From: Rosellinia necatrix
Taxonomy: Eukaryota; Ascomycota; Sordariomycetes; Xylariales; Xylariaceae
Length of the DNA: 64,000 nt
Direction: 5' to 3'
Assembly: GCA_021209875.1 (NCBI GenBank)
Contig: JAGYVD010000004.1
Coordinates: 558,001 to 622,000 of the forward strand
The position numbers and the translations under genes are program-made. The notes beneath the pieces were generated by a model, which saw only the letters and a program-made list of their open reading frames with translations, searched no databases and had not been told where the DNA came from. Shown here in pieces: positions 1 to 12,087 of the stretch; within the stretch, counting starts at the first letter, position 1, and each line of letters opens with the position of its first letter.

Positions 1-197
1 CTCTGCATTGAACTGAGTGGTAGTTGGGGATTGGCGGGGTGGTAGCCGTTCGAATTGACTTGGGTCTTTGACTTGGCGCCGTTGGTTGCGGCGTCGCGAG
101 CGGCATTGGTGCTAACGGCAGGGGAGGCGCGCGAGCTGGGATTAGCACTGCCAGCGCCCCCACCACCACTGTGGCTAGCAGAGGGGACAGAAACCAT
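1..197 (-). CDS. N-terminal fragment of an unidentified protein (runs off the window edge)
   Basis: An open frame reads leftward from an ATG at 197 to the window edge, giving 65 residues that begin MVSVPSAS. It is rich in Ser, Gly, Ala and Asn, as in the disordered N-terminus of many fungal regulatory proteins. The codons are GC-rich and no stop interrupts the frame. The overlapping plus-strand frame over the same bases has no ATG start and no recognisable family, so the minus-strand reading is preferred. I do not recognise the protein; the functional part lies outside the window. Confidence 0.5.
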   Translation of the reverse strand, partial: MVSVPSASHSGGGGAGSANPSSRASPAVSTNAARDAATNGAKSKTQVNSNGYHPANPQLPLSSMQ

Positions 198-3146
198 GGT
201 CTTTTCAATGGTTCTCGGTGGTGATATCGACGTAAGGCGGGATAACGACGTGGCGACGTGGCTCACCACATTAGGGGTCGTGACGATCGACTGTAATGGC
301 TCACAGTTTGGGTGGGTACATCGCAAGAGTATCTCGGAGGCGACAACATCAGCTATCCGATCGTTTCCGGCCAACGGCAGACAAAATACAAATCAACACA
401 TGTGTCGGGTTGCGGAAACCAAGTTCGGTCGTCGTCTAGTCGCGGAGACCGTCAAATCGCCGTGCTGGCGCAAGCCGTCCAAATTACGTGTTCTGAAAGG
501 CCGTAGACAAAGGTTGCTGTGGGCGAATAAACGACTGGATAGGATTCGGCCTTATGCGACTTTGTCCCTCTGAGAGCCGGATGAGAAACCAGATATGGAA
601 CGGGGGGTACACTCCTTCGCTCCGTGGAAACCGAATTAACACAGAACCGGCGACACCAAGCGAGGACGGTACAGCCAGGTATTAAAGTCCACCCGTGAGA
701 TCAAGAGCTGGGCTGCTCAGCCGATGACCTCAGAGAGCCAGAGAAACGGCAAATTAGCTATCCCACCGATGCAGAACAAATGCGTCGTGGCTAGGGTCAA
801 GGAAAACGGGGGTGTGGGGAGGAGAGAGGGTGCCAGAGCGACTGACTACCTAGAGGTTGAGATTTCAGCAGGGGAAGAAGGAGATCTAGATGGAAATGAG
901 AGGTGAATGAGCGAGATAGTGAGGGAGAGGTGTCGGCTGCGAAAGCCAGCTAAGGAAGGGTGGGCGTGAACTGAGTGGAGAGGCCGGATTGGCCACGGCT
1001 GCCCCAGCATACCCAGTGCATGGGGTTATTAGTGGTCTGTGCACTGTATATGCGGCTGCTCTGGCATTGGTACCGATGTAGCTTTGATATAAATGGAAGA
1101 CGGGAATGGGGATACATAGACCTACTTCTTACCTAAGGTAAAAGCACCTAACCCGAGTTAGTATCTTGGTCAGCCATACGCCTCTAGCACTAGCAATTAG
1201 TTGCCTTTCTCTTTTTCTTTTCTTTCCGCCTCGTTTATTTCACTAGCAAAAGTACATTGTGAGTAGATACAGCTAACCTAGATAGGTACTACAAAACAAA
1301 CACAACTGCGCACCGAAGTTAATTGCACAATGGAGATTTGAAAATGGAAAATAAGAAAGCGACAGAATGATATGGACTTGAGTGGTGGAACTAGGTGTGG
1401 GAAAAAGTTTGATATATGGTAGTGAATATAAAATAGGACAAAGGACCGATCTCAGCGGGATAAGCACGGGACATTGAGTGAGTCTATGTTCTCCACGGTC
1501 CGTTGAATGTGACTACTCAGCATACCGTGCACCGTAAAATGTCGTCGGGACTTCGTGGCGAACAGGGATGTTCTGGCGGTATCTAGGCCCTAGGGGTGGC
1601 AGCATCCACCTTCTATATTAGCGGGCCTTCGCGGGCAGGACAGCACCGCACCAGGGACCGAACCCGATTTCTTACGCACGTACTGCACCGAAGGTGGGCA
1701 AGCACATGCTTTCGTCTGTTGGTACTTCCACATCTAACACTCTGAGCTGCTTTCGCCACGCGCGCGTATAGTGTGTTAGGTCCGGGGGGTCGCGGATAGG
1801 TCTAATCATACATTCGGTAGCCGTCAATGCATGCTTATATGTTCTATCATGTGTCGATTCGGAAAAGAAGCATAAATGAAACAGGGCTTCATATTAGCAT
1901 CAGTTACATTGTCAGGTCAGTCTCAAGGGAGTGGAACCCACTCGACCGAAGCGGCTGATTCAACGTGCACTTACACTACAAGCCCTCATCATCCCCTCAT
2001 AGTCATGTATTATTTATGGCTGTCATTTTCCTTGCCACGGTCGGTCGCATTGTGCCTCCAAATCCACATTTAGGTAGTTCCCCAAGACGATTCAAGATAT
2101 GGTGCACATTCACCGCACACGGCACACGGCATGGTTATATATAATATACATGCACAAACCACACCCCAACTAACTACAGGTGAGGTAGCCTACCTAGGTA
2201 GTTAGTTACCTGTAGGTAAGTTAACTCACTACCTAACTCACTACCCTGCCTGGGCAGGCTCCACTACACAGATGCGTTTATATCGCAAACAGCCCTGCAT
2301 GCACCATAGTTCTGTTTCGTAGTGAATAACTTATAGCCTGGCTGATTTTTTTCCCGGCCTTGTTGCAAGCGACTGATCGACGTTACATGAATCGTGCCAT
2401 CTTTAGCTTGTTTGGGGCCGATTTTTGCCGACTGGGCCGAAAAATAGCATGTCGTCAGCTGATATGCTTGACGAGCTCACCCAGACATGAATAATGTGAT
2501 GTAGTATCTTCTGTCGTATAGTCAGTGCTATAGAATAGTCCATCAATAGTTATCTCCTTCACCGAACATGCAGTGCGCCATGCCTAGGGCATGCATATGT
2601 GCAAGTATGTAGGTATTACCCCTAACTAGATAGATTCCGCTCTTTGAAGTCAGGCAGTGCCGGTGGCCACTAATTAAGCATCTACCCGACCCTGCTAACT
2701 AGGTACCAAGTATCTAATGTGCCCGAATTGGTGCTACGTAGGTAGGTAGTTATACTGCAAGTGGCATGACCACTGTGCGGTGTGCCAAGAAAGTTGTGTT
2801 CTGAGTTGCTGGATTAGGAAGCCAAATCATTCCTAACATTTTACACTAGCGCCGTGCAACCCAGGGCAGTAGGTACCTTTTGTGGACCGTGCCTAAGTAC
2901 GCGAAGCACTGGATAAACATTCACTGCGTACAGGTATTACCTACCTACACGAACCCAGCATCCATATTGAGTCACGCAAATGCACGTGAACTGAGACTGC
3001 ATTTTAAGATCAAGTCGCTAAGCGGGCGTCATACGGTACTGTAGACTGTGTTATGAATTGTGGGGTAAGCTTATATAGCTGTCCCTAAGAGGAGAGATAC
3101 CGCGATGCTATCGGATCAGAGGTCAAGTAAATAATAGTAAGCTGCA
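198..3146. other. Long intergenic region with TAGGTA-type motifs
   Basis: No convincing coding region. The first part could be promoter or 5' UTR of the gene running off the left edge. Between about 1120 and 2950 there are many short copies of CCTAGGTA/TACCTA, densest at 2190-2250, where they form imperfect inverted repeats. Similar motifs occur in other intergenic stretches of the window. The end of SLX1 lies at 3147. Confidence 0.6.
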
Positions 3147-4160
3147 TCAACTAGAATCGGCCGTTGTCGAGGCTTTGGCTTTCCGAGGTTTCTTCAGCAG
3201 TTTATCAACATCCTTCTGCCCACGCAACCTTAAGCTCATCTCCTTCATCATGTCTCCCCAGACCACCTCGCCTTGACATTCGGGACAGCGGCCGGAAACG
3301 GGGACGACGTGTTCCCCGGCATTGGCCCCGAGCAAGTGACGGCTCCAGCAGGATAGGTGGCCGGTACCTTCGCAGCCGTCATTTGAGCAGGTCGCATACA
3401 GCCCCTCTCCGGGGAGGAGATCCTCGCCACAGACGACACACGCGCCCTCTCTCTCGAAGGAATATAGCGACCGTGTCTTTTCCACGTAGCTCTTCATCGG
3501 CGCATAATCCGCTGGTAGGGCGTGGATGCCCCAGGGCCTTGGGGGCTCAGCAGACTCGCCCTCTGCTACCGATGTTTCAGACGGGGCGAAATCTGTATAA
3601 ATAGAGATGGTTTCGCGCAGGGGCTCGGTCACAGTGCTGCAATGTTTAGTCCACGCCCTGTGCACCTCGGGCACGAAGAAATGGAGTGTTAGCGGCCACC
3701 TCGCGAAGCTGGGCACGCGGAGGAGGAGATGGACATTCGAGAGGATCGATGCCACACTGTGAGGAGGGCGTTTAGGGCATCCATTGCGCTTCCTCTGCTT
3801 CGAGATTGTAATTCGTGAGGCGGTAGGTATGTGCAGCGATACATGCGGATTGTTGAGCGCCCACCTATTAAACGATTAGTTATCCTGCCCACTGGTTGGG
3901 CGGCGTTCGCTCAGGGGTACTCACTCGAACTTCAGCGCAGCGACCATTCCCGGAAAGCCGGAGATCAGCCCGACCATCTCCCATGGACTCAGCTTGCGCC
4001 GCGACGTCCGCGCTGCCCCGCCTTTAGACTCGCCATTGTGTTGCTTAAGTCGCCTGGGCGGGTTTGGTGTCGAGCCAATGTAAAGCGACCCGTGACTGAC
4101 AGTCGAGCGCAGAAAATACACAGTGTAGAGGGGCGGTATCGGCTTGGAAAGCGTGGGCAT
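3147..4160 (-). CDS. SLX1: Structure-specific endonuclease subunit SLX1
   Basis: Two exons (3925-4160 and 3147-3864) flank a 60-bp intron (3865-3924; GTGAGT donor, TAATAG acceptor). The spliced protein is 317 aa. Residues 11-80 are a GIY-YIG nuclease domain: [14 protein letters not shown], the Arg-containing PPRRLKQHN segment and Glu79 in KFEW, which spans the splice junction. The C-terminal half carries a Cys/His zinc-binding RING-like module ([26 protein letters not shown]). SLX1 pairs with SLX4 to cut branched DNA such as Holliday junctions and replication intermediates in the nucleus. The start was chosen at [10 protein letters not shown] because upstream in-frame sequence lacks family features. 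It is transcribed toward the partial gene at the left edge. Confidence 0.95.
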
Positions 4161-4835
4161 GGTGTACTGGATCCAACCTTGACGACGACCGTGCCCCAAC
4201 AGTCGTTCAGGCGAAAAGATGTCCAAGAAGGTGGGTGTATGAGGCCCCGAGGTCACAGTGAATAACTCACATCTTACTCTATATAGAAACAAAGACACAA
4301 TATCCACCGAAGCCCTGAATATGTTGCATCGCACCAAGTGCAGCAGGCAGGCAGAGATAGGCTATAGGCTACTGAAGGGAGGTAGGTATTGTCTAGTTAC
4401 TGGTGGGGGTGGCATAGCAACCTTGAAATAAAGTTGGATTGAGTTAAAAAGAAAAGCTCAGACCACTTGAGTCTTGGCCTATGGCATATGCTGATGGACT
4501 CACGAAGCTGGTTGGCTATGCTGGCTATGCTGACCCCCCCATCGGTATCCTAGAAAATAAGAGGATTAGGTACCAACGCAGTTACCCACCTGACATGCGA
4601 TCAAGGCACAAAACATGAAAGCAGACAATGGGTGCCAAAGGCCTCGAGTTATATATACTTGGACAGCAATAACGCCGATTCAATCACATCAAGCAAATAA
4701 ACGCGTCTCAGAGACGTTACCAATATCTAGAGCACCGCGAATCATAGGTATCATTAGTCTGTTGAGGTAGGAAACCAAAGTCTCCCTACATGGTAAATGC
4801 ACACCCCACGGGGGAACTGATATAGTACAGGGAAT
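4161..4835. other. Intergenic: SLX1 promoter and SF3a3 3' flank
   Basis: About 675 bp between the start of SLX1 and the stop of the SF3a3 gene, both on the minus strand. It holds short TAGGTA motifs near 4380 and no credible ORF. Confidence 0.6.
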
Positions 4836-6407
4836 TTACAAGAGCCCTTGCTTCTGTAGATCATAGTAGACCTTCTCGGGCATGACGTTGCCTTCGGCAT
4901 CCTCCATCTGGACGACGCTCCCGTCTTCCACACGATCTTTTCGTTTATCTTTCTGTATCTTCTCCCACAGCCTCAAAGCTTCGTCGATATGGGTGATGTC
5001 TCGGAAAAGAGTAGTATTCGTGATTCCCAGGCACTTCAGACCGTGGATATGTCGAGCTTCGTTGAAGTGTTTGTCGAACGCCCTTCGGCCCATGTAGACA
5101 AAGTTGCCACATATCTCGCACGCAAACTCGACTCCTAATCCATGGAGTTTGTACAGCCAGAAAGGGATCGGCTTCCCGTCCCAGGCCAACGGTAGCTTGA
5201 GCGGGTTATAGATTTTCTCGTCATCATCGCCATCGTCGCCCTCTTCCGCCTCCGCTATCTGAGCTGCGGACAGAGTCGCGCTGAATAGGTTTTCAAGCTC
5301 TTGTTGTCGTTCTCGTTCCGTCATGCCCTGTTTGCGTTCGACGTTGACACGGGTATCGCTTCGCTCCGTGCTCATCGCGCTCGCGAGGCGCTTGATGCGG
5401 GATTCGCGCTCCGCGATAGCCCTTTCTTTTAATCTCGTCGTCGCGGAGGCGCCTCCCCTATTACCGTTGTTGGTAGCGCTGTCTGATTGCCCCTCTTGCC
5501 TCTTTTTCCGATCACTCTCCGCTCTAATATGTTTCTTGCCGTTGAGGTGATTCCTGTAAACATTTTCGTTGGTGAAAGCTTTTTCGCAAGCCTCGCACCA
5601 TACACCCGAGCCAGCCGCAGACGTCCCAGCGACCGACGCTGCGCCCGAATCCCCATTTTTCCACTCCGAAACTTTGTCATTCTCCCACTCTTCCTCGAAC
5701 TTCTTGTCGAACTCGGCAAGAACTTTGTCAACGTTCTCGAGTGGCCGTGTTTTGCGCATAAAGGTTTCCAAATCCAGGGCAAGGTGACCGACATACGCGA
5801 AATATTGGTCTGTCAATTTTTCTGATCTCTTCAGGCCGGCGGCACCCTGCGCAAAGTTGTCAAAGAGATCTAAGTATTGCAAGTAGGTGAGCCTCTTCGC
5901 ATTCGGAAGATTGAGGTATAGTTCGTGGCAAGTCTGTAGGTCAAAGAAGCGACCGAACGCTTCCTCTCCAGTGAACATGGTATCGACGATGCCCGACTGA
6001 GCGGCCTCATCGGCGCCCTTCTTGGGTCGGTACGCGCGCTCTAGGTTTTCAACTGGCTCGTTCGGGTATTTCGCGTGGAAGCTTTTTATGTCGGCTAGCT
6101 GCTTATAGAACTCATCCATGGGGTCTCCCGTACCGATCTGCTGGATTTCTCGCGATCTTGATCCGTCGGCATCGCGATAAATCTCGAGCAGCTTGCTGGA
6201 CTGCGAAGAAATGCGGTCGAGAAATTGGGCAATCTGATGGTCGCGTGCTAATCGATCTCTAATCTACGAAACGGGTTGTTAGATGCGCAAGCAGTACTTC
6301 GTTTCATAGGCACGTACATGTTTTGGTTCCTCACCAATCCTATCCGCGATACCCTGCTCGAGGCGTTCAAGGTCCTCGTGGAGGAACCTTTGCTCCTCTA
6401 ACAACAT
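4836..6407 (-). CDS. PRP9: Splicing factor 3A subunit 3 (SF3a60/Prp9 homologue)
   Basis: Exon 1 (6318-6407, 30 codons beginning MLLEEQRFLHEDLERL) is joined over a 54-bp intron (6264-6317; GTACGT...CGTAG) to exon 2 (4836-6263), giving 505 aa, a usual length for the family. A helical N-terminal region (HIRDRLARDH, then PMDEFYKQL) is followed by the SF3a60-type segment FFDLQTCHELYLNLP near residue 138. A C2H2 finger begins around residue 252 (WCEAC...HLNGKKH). A C-terminal U1-like zinc finger begins around residue 412 (ACEICGNF...HFNEARHIHG). SF3a3 is part of the 17S U2 snRNP, which recognises the branch point in pre-mRNA splicing. A strongly acidic stretch (EEGDDGDDDE) precedes the C-terminal domain. 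It is divergent from the FAL1-type helicase gene. Confidence 0.95.
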
Positions 6408-7000
6408 CGCAACACGCGTAGATGCCAGCCGATGAGGAGAATGAAAGATATATATGGAGATCGCATTCACAGCCCCGGATTGGGAATGCAGGAGATGTGA
6501 AAGCACACGGCTGATTTGAAGTTAAATGCAAGCAATTGGATACACCGGGAGGGTGGTTTGGTTGTATGAGGCTGAAAATTGGAATCCTGACCGCGACAAA
6601 TGAAGAAACCACCAGCTTGACGAAGTACCTAGTTACCTAGATACTTACTACCTGGTATGTAGGTACTCCATACTTGCGGTATGCGCTAGGTACGCCCTTA
6701 TCGATTAGATAAATAGGTGAATGCAGAGTAGATAAGTACATACATATAGTAGTTATGTGTAATAGGACGGTCAATCAACCGCTAAACTAACTAGCGTTTC
6801 CGCGGTCTCCATTAAAATTTGTAGTGTAGGAATCTTGACCAGGGAACCAAGATCAAGCTTCAGCCTCGCTGCATTTTCAGGGCCAATCCTCCCACCACAT
6901 CCTTCATCACGTCCTTTCATCACGCCAATCGCAGACAGTCCACCCTCACGACGAACGGCATCCCGCATCAATCCAAACCAACTTCCACACGACATTCAAG
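6408..7000. promoter_or_regulatory. Shared divergent promoter of SF3a3 and FAL1-type genes
   Basis: A 593-bp gap separates the start codons of two divergent RNA-processing genes. It contains TACCTA/TAGGTA motifs at about 6627-6700. No clear TATA box is seen in either direction, as is common for housekeeping promoters. A bidirectional promoter is inferred from the gene arrangement alone. Confidence 0.5.
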
Positions 7001-8365
7001 ATGGCCGAAGGCGGTGGCATTGATCGTCGCGCCGACGAGAAGATGGAGTTCTCGACCTCGAAAGAAGTCACTGTGCATCCCACCTTCGAGGCCATGTCGC
7101 TCAAAGGTAAGCAGCAACCGGCGGTCGCCAAGCTCGGCTGTCATCAAGCCCTGCTGCCACCACATCCTGCTGCCACCACATCCCGCTGTCACCGAACCCT
7201 GCTAATGCGCAACAGAGAACCTTCTCCGAGGCATTTACGCCTACGGCTATGAGTCCCCGTCCGCCGTCCAGTCCCGGGCTATCGTCCAGGTCTGCAAGGG
7301 ACGCGACACGATCGCCCAAGCCCAGTCCGGCACTGGCAAAACCGCCACCTTCTCCATCTCTATGCTGCAGGTCATCGATACCGCCGTCCGCGAGACGCAA
7401 GCCCTCGTCCTGTCCCCCACGCGTGAATTGGCCACCCAGATCCAGTCTGTCGTCATGGCCCTCGGCGACTACATGAACGTTCAATGCCACGCCTGCATTG
7501 GTGGCACCAACGTCGGCGAGGATATCCGCAAGCTCGACTATGGCCAACATATCGTTTCGGGCACACCCGGTCGTGTCGCCGACATGATTCGCCGCCGCCA
7601 CCTGCGTACCAAGAATATCAAGATGCTCGTGCTCGACGAAGCCGATGAACTGCTCAACCAGGGCTTCCGTGAGCAGATCTACGACGTATATCGATACCTA
7701 CCTCCCGCGACCCAGGTCGTGGTTGTCTCGGCTACTCTTCCTTACGATGTGCTCGATATGACCACCAAGTTCATGACAGACCCTGTGCGCATTCTAGTCA
7801 AGCGTGATGAGCTGACTCTTGAAGGGCTAAAGCAGTACTTCATTGCTGTCGAGAAAGAGGACTGGAAGTTCGATACCTTATGCGATTTGTACGACACATT
7901 AACCATCACACAAGCCGTCATCTTTTGCAATACTCGGCGCAAGGTTGACTGGTTAACCGATAAGATGCGCGAAGCCAATTTCACGGTCAGCAGCATGCAC
8001 GGAGACATACCCCAGAAGGAACGAGACAGCATTATGCAAGACTTCAGACAGGGGAACAGTAGAGTACTGATCTCCACTGACGTCTGGGCTCGCGGTATCG
8101 ATGTTCAACAGGTTAGCTTGGTTATCAACTATGACCTACCTAGCAACCGTGAAAACTATATCCATCGTATTGGTCGAAGTGGGCGTTTTGGTCGCAAGGG
8201 TGTTGCCATCAATTTCGTTACTAGCGAAGATGTCCGAATCCTTCGCGACATTGAGTGTAGGTCATATGTCTCCCAATGCACCGATTCGCATTACTGACTT
8301 GACCAGTATACTATTCGACTCAGATCGATGAGATGCCTATGAACGTGGCAGACCTCATTGCCTGA
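7001..8365 (+). CDS. FAL1: ATP-dependent RNA helicase FAL1 / eIF4A-III
   Basis: Three exons (7001-7106, 7216-8256, 8307-8365) encode 401 aa. Intron 1 is 7107-7215 (GTAAGC...CAG) and intron 2 is 8257-8306 (GTAGGT...CCAG). The spliced C-terminus, [15 protein letters not shown], restores the expected end, whereas reading through intron 2 would truncate it. All DEAD-box motifs are present: Q-motif region near the start, Walker [41 protein letters not shown] and [11 protein letters not shown]. The protein belongs to the eIF4A-III group: yeast Fal1 acts in 18S rRNA maturation, and in other eukaryotes eIF4A-III is the exon-junction-complex anchor. Which role applies here cannot be told from sequence. 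Confidence 0.96.
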
Positions 8366-9866
8366 GTAGCCATCAGTGCGACCACAGTAGTGTGCCAAGG
8401 ACTGATCAATAATAAAATTGCAGATGCGAAAGCGGGATGGAGATAATAACAGGAATGTGGGAGGAAAGGGGCATGTTAGCTAGTGGTAAGTTCCGGGGCT
8501 CTTGCTTCCCGTTCATGAACAATTTACTGACATGAGAAGGGCCATAAATCAATTTGACAACGCGAACCCTAACGACGGCCAGCGCCCGAACGAATTTGTT
8601 TCCTTGGGCGAGTCCCTGATGAATGGATAAAATCTTGACCGCCTCAACCGGGTTTACAAATAAGTTTGTATAATGCCAACCCAGTTCGATACTAATTCTC
8701 ATGGACGTAATGTGCGACCAGTGCTGCTGTCATATCAAGCACACAAGAACGGAAACACCACTTCGAAAGGCACTGTTTGCATCAATCCCAGCCACCCACC
8801 AGCATTCACCTCATCATAGGGTAGGTCAATAGTTGCCTGGCGACCTCAACTAAGGTTGTCAAATGGAGTAAAGCTTTAGTTAGCTTCACCGCTAGTAGGG
8901 CATTTGTATTACATTTTGTAATGAGTTTCGTCGAGGCTGTCTGAGGTTCGTTCGTCATGCATATGCAGACCCCAATCTAAAATATCTCCGCGGAAGCAAG
9001 TCGAACACCAGAAAGCTAAACATGTCAGCCTTGTTCATTACTTCGGCTATTAGTCTAAGGCCGTCTTAAGTGCACTGTAGCTCGCGCTTTATCAATCTGT
9101 ATAATTTATCTATATTTGCCCCCTCCATGTCCCAGATGCATCACTATCCTACCCGCGCTTTTTTCTCCTTTCAAGGCCTTACATTCAATAAAATGCGAAA
9201 TCCCCCGGCATTTGAGAAATCCTTGAGGAGTGTTCGTCTTTTGGCCAGTGGTTACAATAACATGATAAAAGATCTTGTCATAAGTAACTAGGTTACATTA
9301 CAGCTACGGGTTTATCTCGAACTCCGAACCGATTTTCTACATGCCGATACTTGTCTTCCTAAAATGTGCTTGTGTTCTACGTATCGTTTCCGCAGTGGCC
9401 TGTGTCATCCCATAATCTAATGTGTGCACAAAGTAGATTATCACCCACCCAAAAACCCCGCTGTCTTCGTTTACGCCTAATATCAGCAATTTGCCAAGTC
9501 GGAACTGTTTATCATTTTCAAATCAATTCACTTTTATAGGGGTAGAGGGAAACACCAGGAGCTAGTTACTTCGCCACGTAGGTATTCATTTCTCGTGGTC
9601 GATAACATTCCCTTAGCAGCAGCGGGCACAATATCACCCTAGCCAAGATCAACACAACACTAATCGCCACTCCAAGTTGAATAAATAATTATTTTTTATT
9701 TCCATCGGCATACTCGTCTGGAATTTTGGGCCGCCAAGACGAATACCTGTATACATATATTCATTCTGGTGGGCCACGCCAAAGGTTCGACGGTATTCTG
9801 GCTGGCTCGGCTATCGATAAAATGGGTGGCCCAAAGGAGAACAGAAAGGCGTCAGCCCTCCTCATA
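8366..9866. other. Intergenic between the FAL1-type and CE5 genes
   Basis: About 1.5 kb between convergent genes. Short ORFs on both strands lack family similarity and biased composition. I see no RNA gene, repeat or terminator signal beyond AT-rich 3' flanks. Confidence 0.6.
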
Positions 9867-11043
9867 CTATAGACACTGGGAGTAGTACTGGCTCTGGGCC
9901 TGGCAGGTCGACCCGGAGGCGCAGGTGGTGCAGCCACTGTAGCCCTGGCCACCGCACTGGCCCCATTTGGCGACGGAGCAGCCGCCGCTGCCGCCGCCGT
10001 TGCCGGGGTCGGGGGTAGTTCCGCCAGAGCTCTAGAATGAAAAGCAAATATGAGCGTGTTTCTTTCTTCTTCTTCTTCTTCTTTTCCATTATTTTACGCC
10101 TGACGTGAGTTAGAGAAGAAGAAGGGGGGGGCAAGGGGGTGAAAGAGAGGAGAGAGGACGCTTACCGAGAGCTTCGTCTTGATGAAGGCCAGCGCCTGCG
10201 AGCCGTACTTGGTGACGTACTGCTGGTGCGAGTTGGCGTCGTTGCCGTTGCAGCAGTACGGGTCCGTGCTGTCGCAGTACGACTTGATGATGCTCGGGCT
10301 CGCGGGCGAGCACTGGAAGCCCGAGGGGCGGGCGGCGAACTGTAATCCCGAGTCAGACGTTGGTTCTGTGGATTTCTCGGCCATAATAGGATGCCCGCGA
10401 CGACACAAGTTTATTGGTATGGACCGGGGGAATGTAGGGCATGAGAACTTACCCCTCCGGCTGTGCAAGTGCCGACGTTATAGGGCAGACCGGCCACGTT
10501 GTGGGGGTCACCCATGAAAATGGCAACCTTGACGGCGTTGAGGGCGGCGCCGGTAAGAGTGGCACCGGCACCTCCACATAGGGCGTTGTCCATAATCTGG
10601 CCACCCTGTTCACGATAACGATCAGTACGGAACGCCTCCGAGACATCCCTGCATGAGACCACCACCCTCCCCGGAAGAACAAGGGGCGTTACCTGAGAAT
10701 ACCCGATGAGGACGATCTGTGTGCTCGGACAGCGGCTGTTGAGGCTAGTCACGGCCTGGACGACGGCAGTCGTTCCCTGCTGAGCGGATTGTTCGTAGGG
10801 AACACCGCCGCACGAAGCCTGGCCGCCGCAGGCGGGATAGCTGATCGGCTCGGCCTGAGACCCGGGATACGCGGCCAAGACTTGGTTCACGAGCCCGCCG
10901 GCCGTGCCATAGCCGGGAGACACGGTAGTCTCACGGGCGCCAAAGATGTAGATGCTGGGGCAGCTCTGGCGCTCGACGATCTCTGCGGGCGATGCGCTAA
11001 CACCAGCCGCGGCGAGAATCGGGGCGATAATCGTGGCCTTCAT
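9867..11043 (-). CDS. Acetylxylan esterase, CE5 family, with C-terminal CBM1
   Basis: Four exons (10693-11043, 10453-10605, 10166-10339, 9867-10031) encode 280 aa. Introns are 10606-10692, 10340-10452 and 10032-10165. A signal peptide ([17 protein letters not shown]) is followed by a CE5/cutinase-like alpha/beta-hydrolase. The nucleophile is Ser116 in GYSQGG, which is interrupted by intron 1. Asp194 (STDPYCC) and His206 (NDANSH) lie 12 residues apart, as in Penicillium AXE II. A Gly/Ser/Pro linker encoded mostly by exon 4 leads to a fungal cellulose-binding CBM1 ([12 protein letters not shown]...YYSQCL). The enzyme removes acetyl groups from xylan and is anchored to cellulose by the CBM. It is divergent from the GH11 xylanase, and its CBM1-coding DNA almost duplicates that of the xylanase. 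Confidence 0.95.
9919..9977 (-). repeat. CBM1-coding 59-bp repeat, copy A
   Basis: Read on the minus strand, these 59 bases are identical to 13363-13421 on the plus strand. They encode [20 protein letters not shown] within the CE5 CBM1. Similarity continues on both sides with scattered, mainly third-position differences. The two copies form a large inverted repeat about 3.4 kb apart. Confidence 0.9.
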
Positions 11044-11991
11044 GGTTAAGCAGCGGGAAGCTTGCCGTCGTCGATTATCTGGTTCAAGCGTATGTCGCGA
11101 TTGACCTCGTCACTTCAGATAGCCTGCCTCTTGGAGATATTCGATCGGCAACCGGCTCGCCATCTTATATACCGTTTTGTCTTTGCGCATTTGACGCCCG
11201 GACCGTCATGATCCACCCCAGCTATACCGGCCCTGCGGTTATAGCTTCTGGCTGTTTTGTCTCCCCCTGAACACTTACGCCCGGATCATGATTTTTGCGA
11301 GGCAGGTCGATGCTGGGCGAGCGGCTGTGCTAACCAGAGTTGCGGTTAAATGGTTAAATGTGATCCGATCAGGAGACGAGCAGAACTAATGTGCCCCAGG
11401 TTGTCCTATACCGCAATTGGCAACATGCTTGCACCTGATTGGCCAAGAGCCTCAGCTTCTTGCTAAATCTGGAACAAAGTTGGAAAGTGTGCCGTAAATG
11501 CCACCAGAAGAAGGTCAATGGAATACGGGGCAGTGGGACCGAGGGGGCTGACGTGGATGGGGTCCCGGAGCCTGTTAGTGAAAGCTCCGGGGCGTGGATA
11601 TTGGCGGGATTGACCATGGTGGTTCCCGGGGAATCGGAAAGCCCCCAAGGGCATAATCATGAACAACAAGTATGATAGCAAAATCAGGATAATTGGTATC
11701 TGCGTTCCGGGGGTTACCATCCCGTCTGCTCTCCACCTCCACCCCTACCTCGTATGCACATGTGTAAATGGATCTCTTCAACCCTGGTCCCGGTATGTCT
11801 GCACCTAACGGTCGGCCAGGAGGAAATTAAACTGTTTCGGGTAATTCATGCGACGATGATTTCGGCACAGATGCCGAGCACTCAGGCCTATAACGCATTC
11901 TCGCCCCGACCAGAACTTCGATATGTTCAGAGAAGAGAGACGAATAGGAATAGCCAAACCCTAATCGAGTTGTGATGGTGTAAATATTTGG

Positions 11992-12010
11992 CATAGTCTC
12001 TGAGACTATG
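11992..12010. promoter_or_regulatory. Perfect 19-bp palindrome (candidate operator)
   Basis: CATAGTCTC-T-GAGACTATG has 9-bp arms around one central base. It lies between the divergent CE5 and GH11 genes. Symmetry of this kind fits binding by a dimeric regulator. No factor is assigned. Confidence 0.4.
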
Positions 12011-12081
12011 ACGGGTAATATCCAACCTGGGCTCCAGAAGCCGTCAGGCTTAAACACCATGTTACCTTACCTCGTCTTTTA

Positions 12082-12087
12082 GGCTAA
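12082..12087 (+). promoter_or_regulatory. Possible XlnR/Xyr1-type site (GGCTAA)
   Basis: A single GGCTAA lies about 355 bp upstream of the GH11 start. The hexamer matches the known core of XlnR sites in Aspergillus, but it is short enough to occur by chance. Confidence 0.35.

Noticed and set aside
55..573. 172-codon plus-strand frame at the left edge
   Set aside because: It starts at TTG, has no family features and covers the minus-strand N-terminus that reads better as coding.
2180..2260. Possible telomeric or CRISPR-like repeat
   Set aside because: TACCTA/TAGGTA clusters do not match TTAGGG and lack regular spacers.
3164..3604. Plus-strand frame across SLX1
   Set aside because: Antisense shadow of the SLX1 zinc-binding exon.
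7101..7601. Minus-strand frame across the helicase gene
   Set aside because: Antisense shadow of FAL1 exon 2, which has all DEAD-box motifs.
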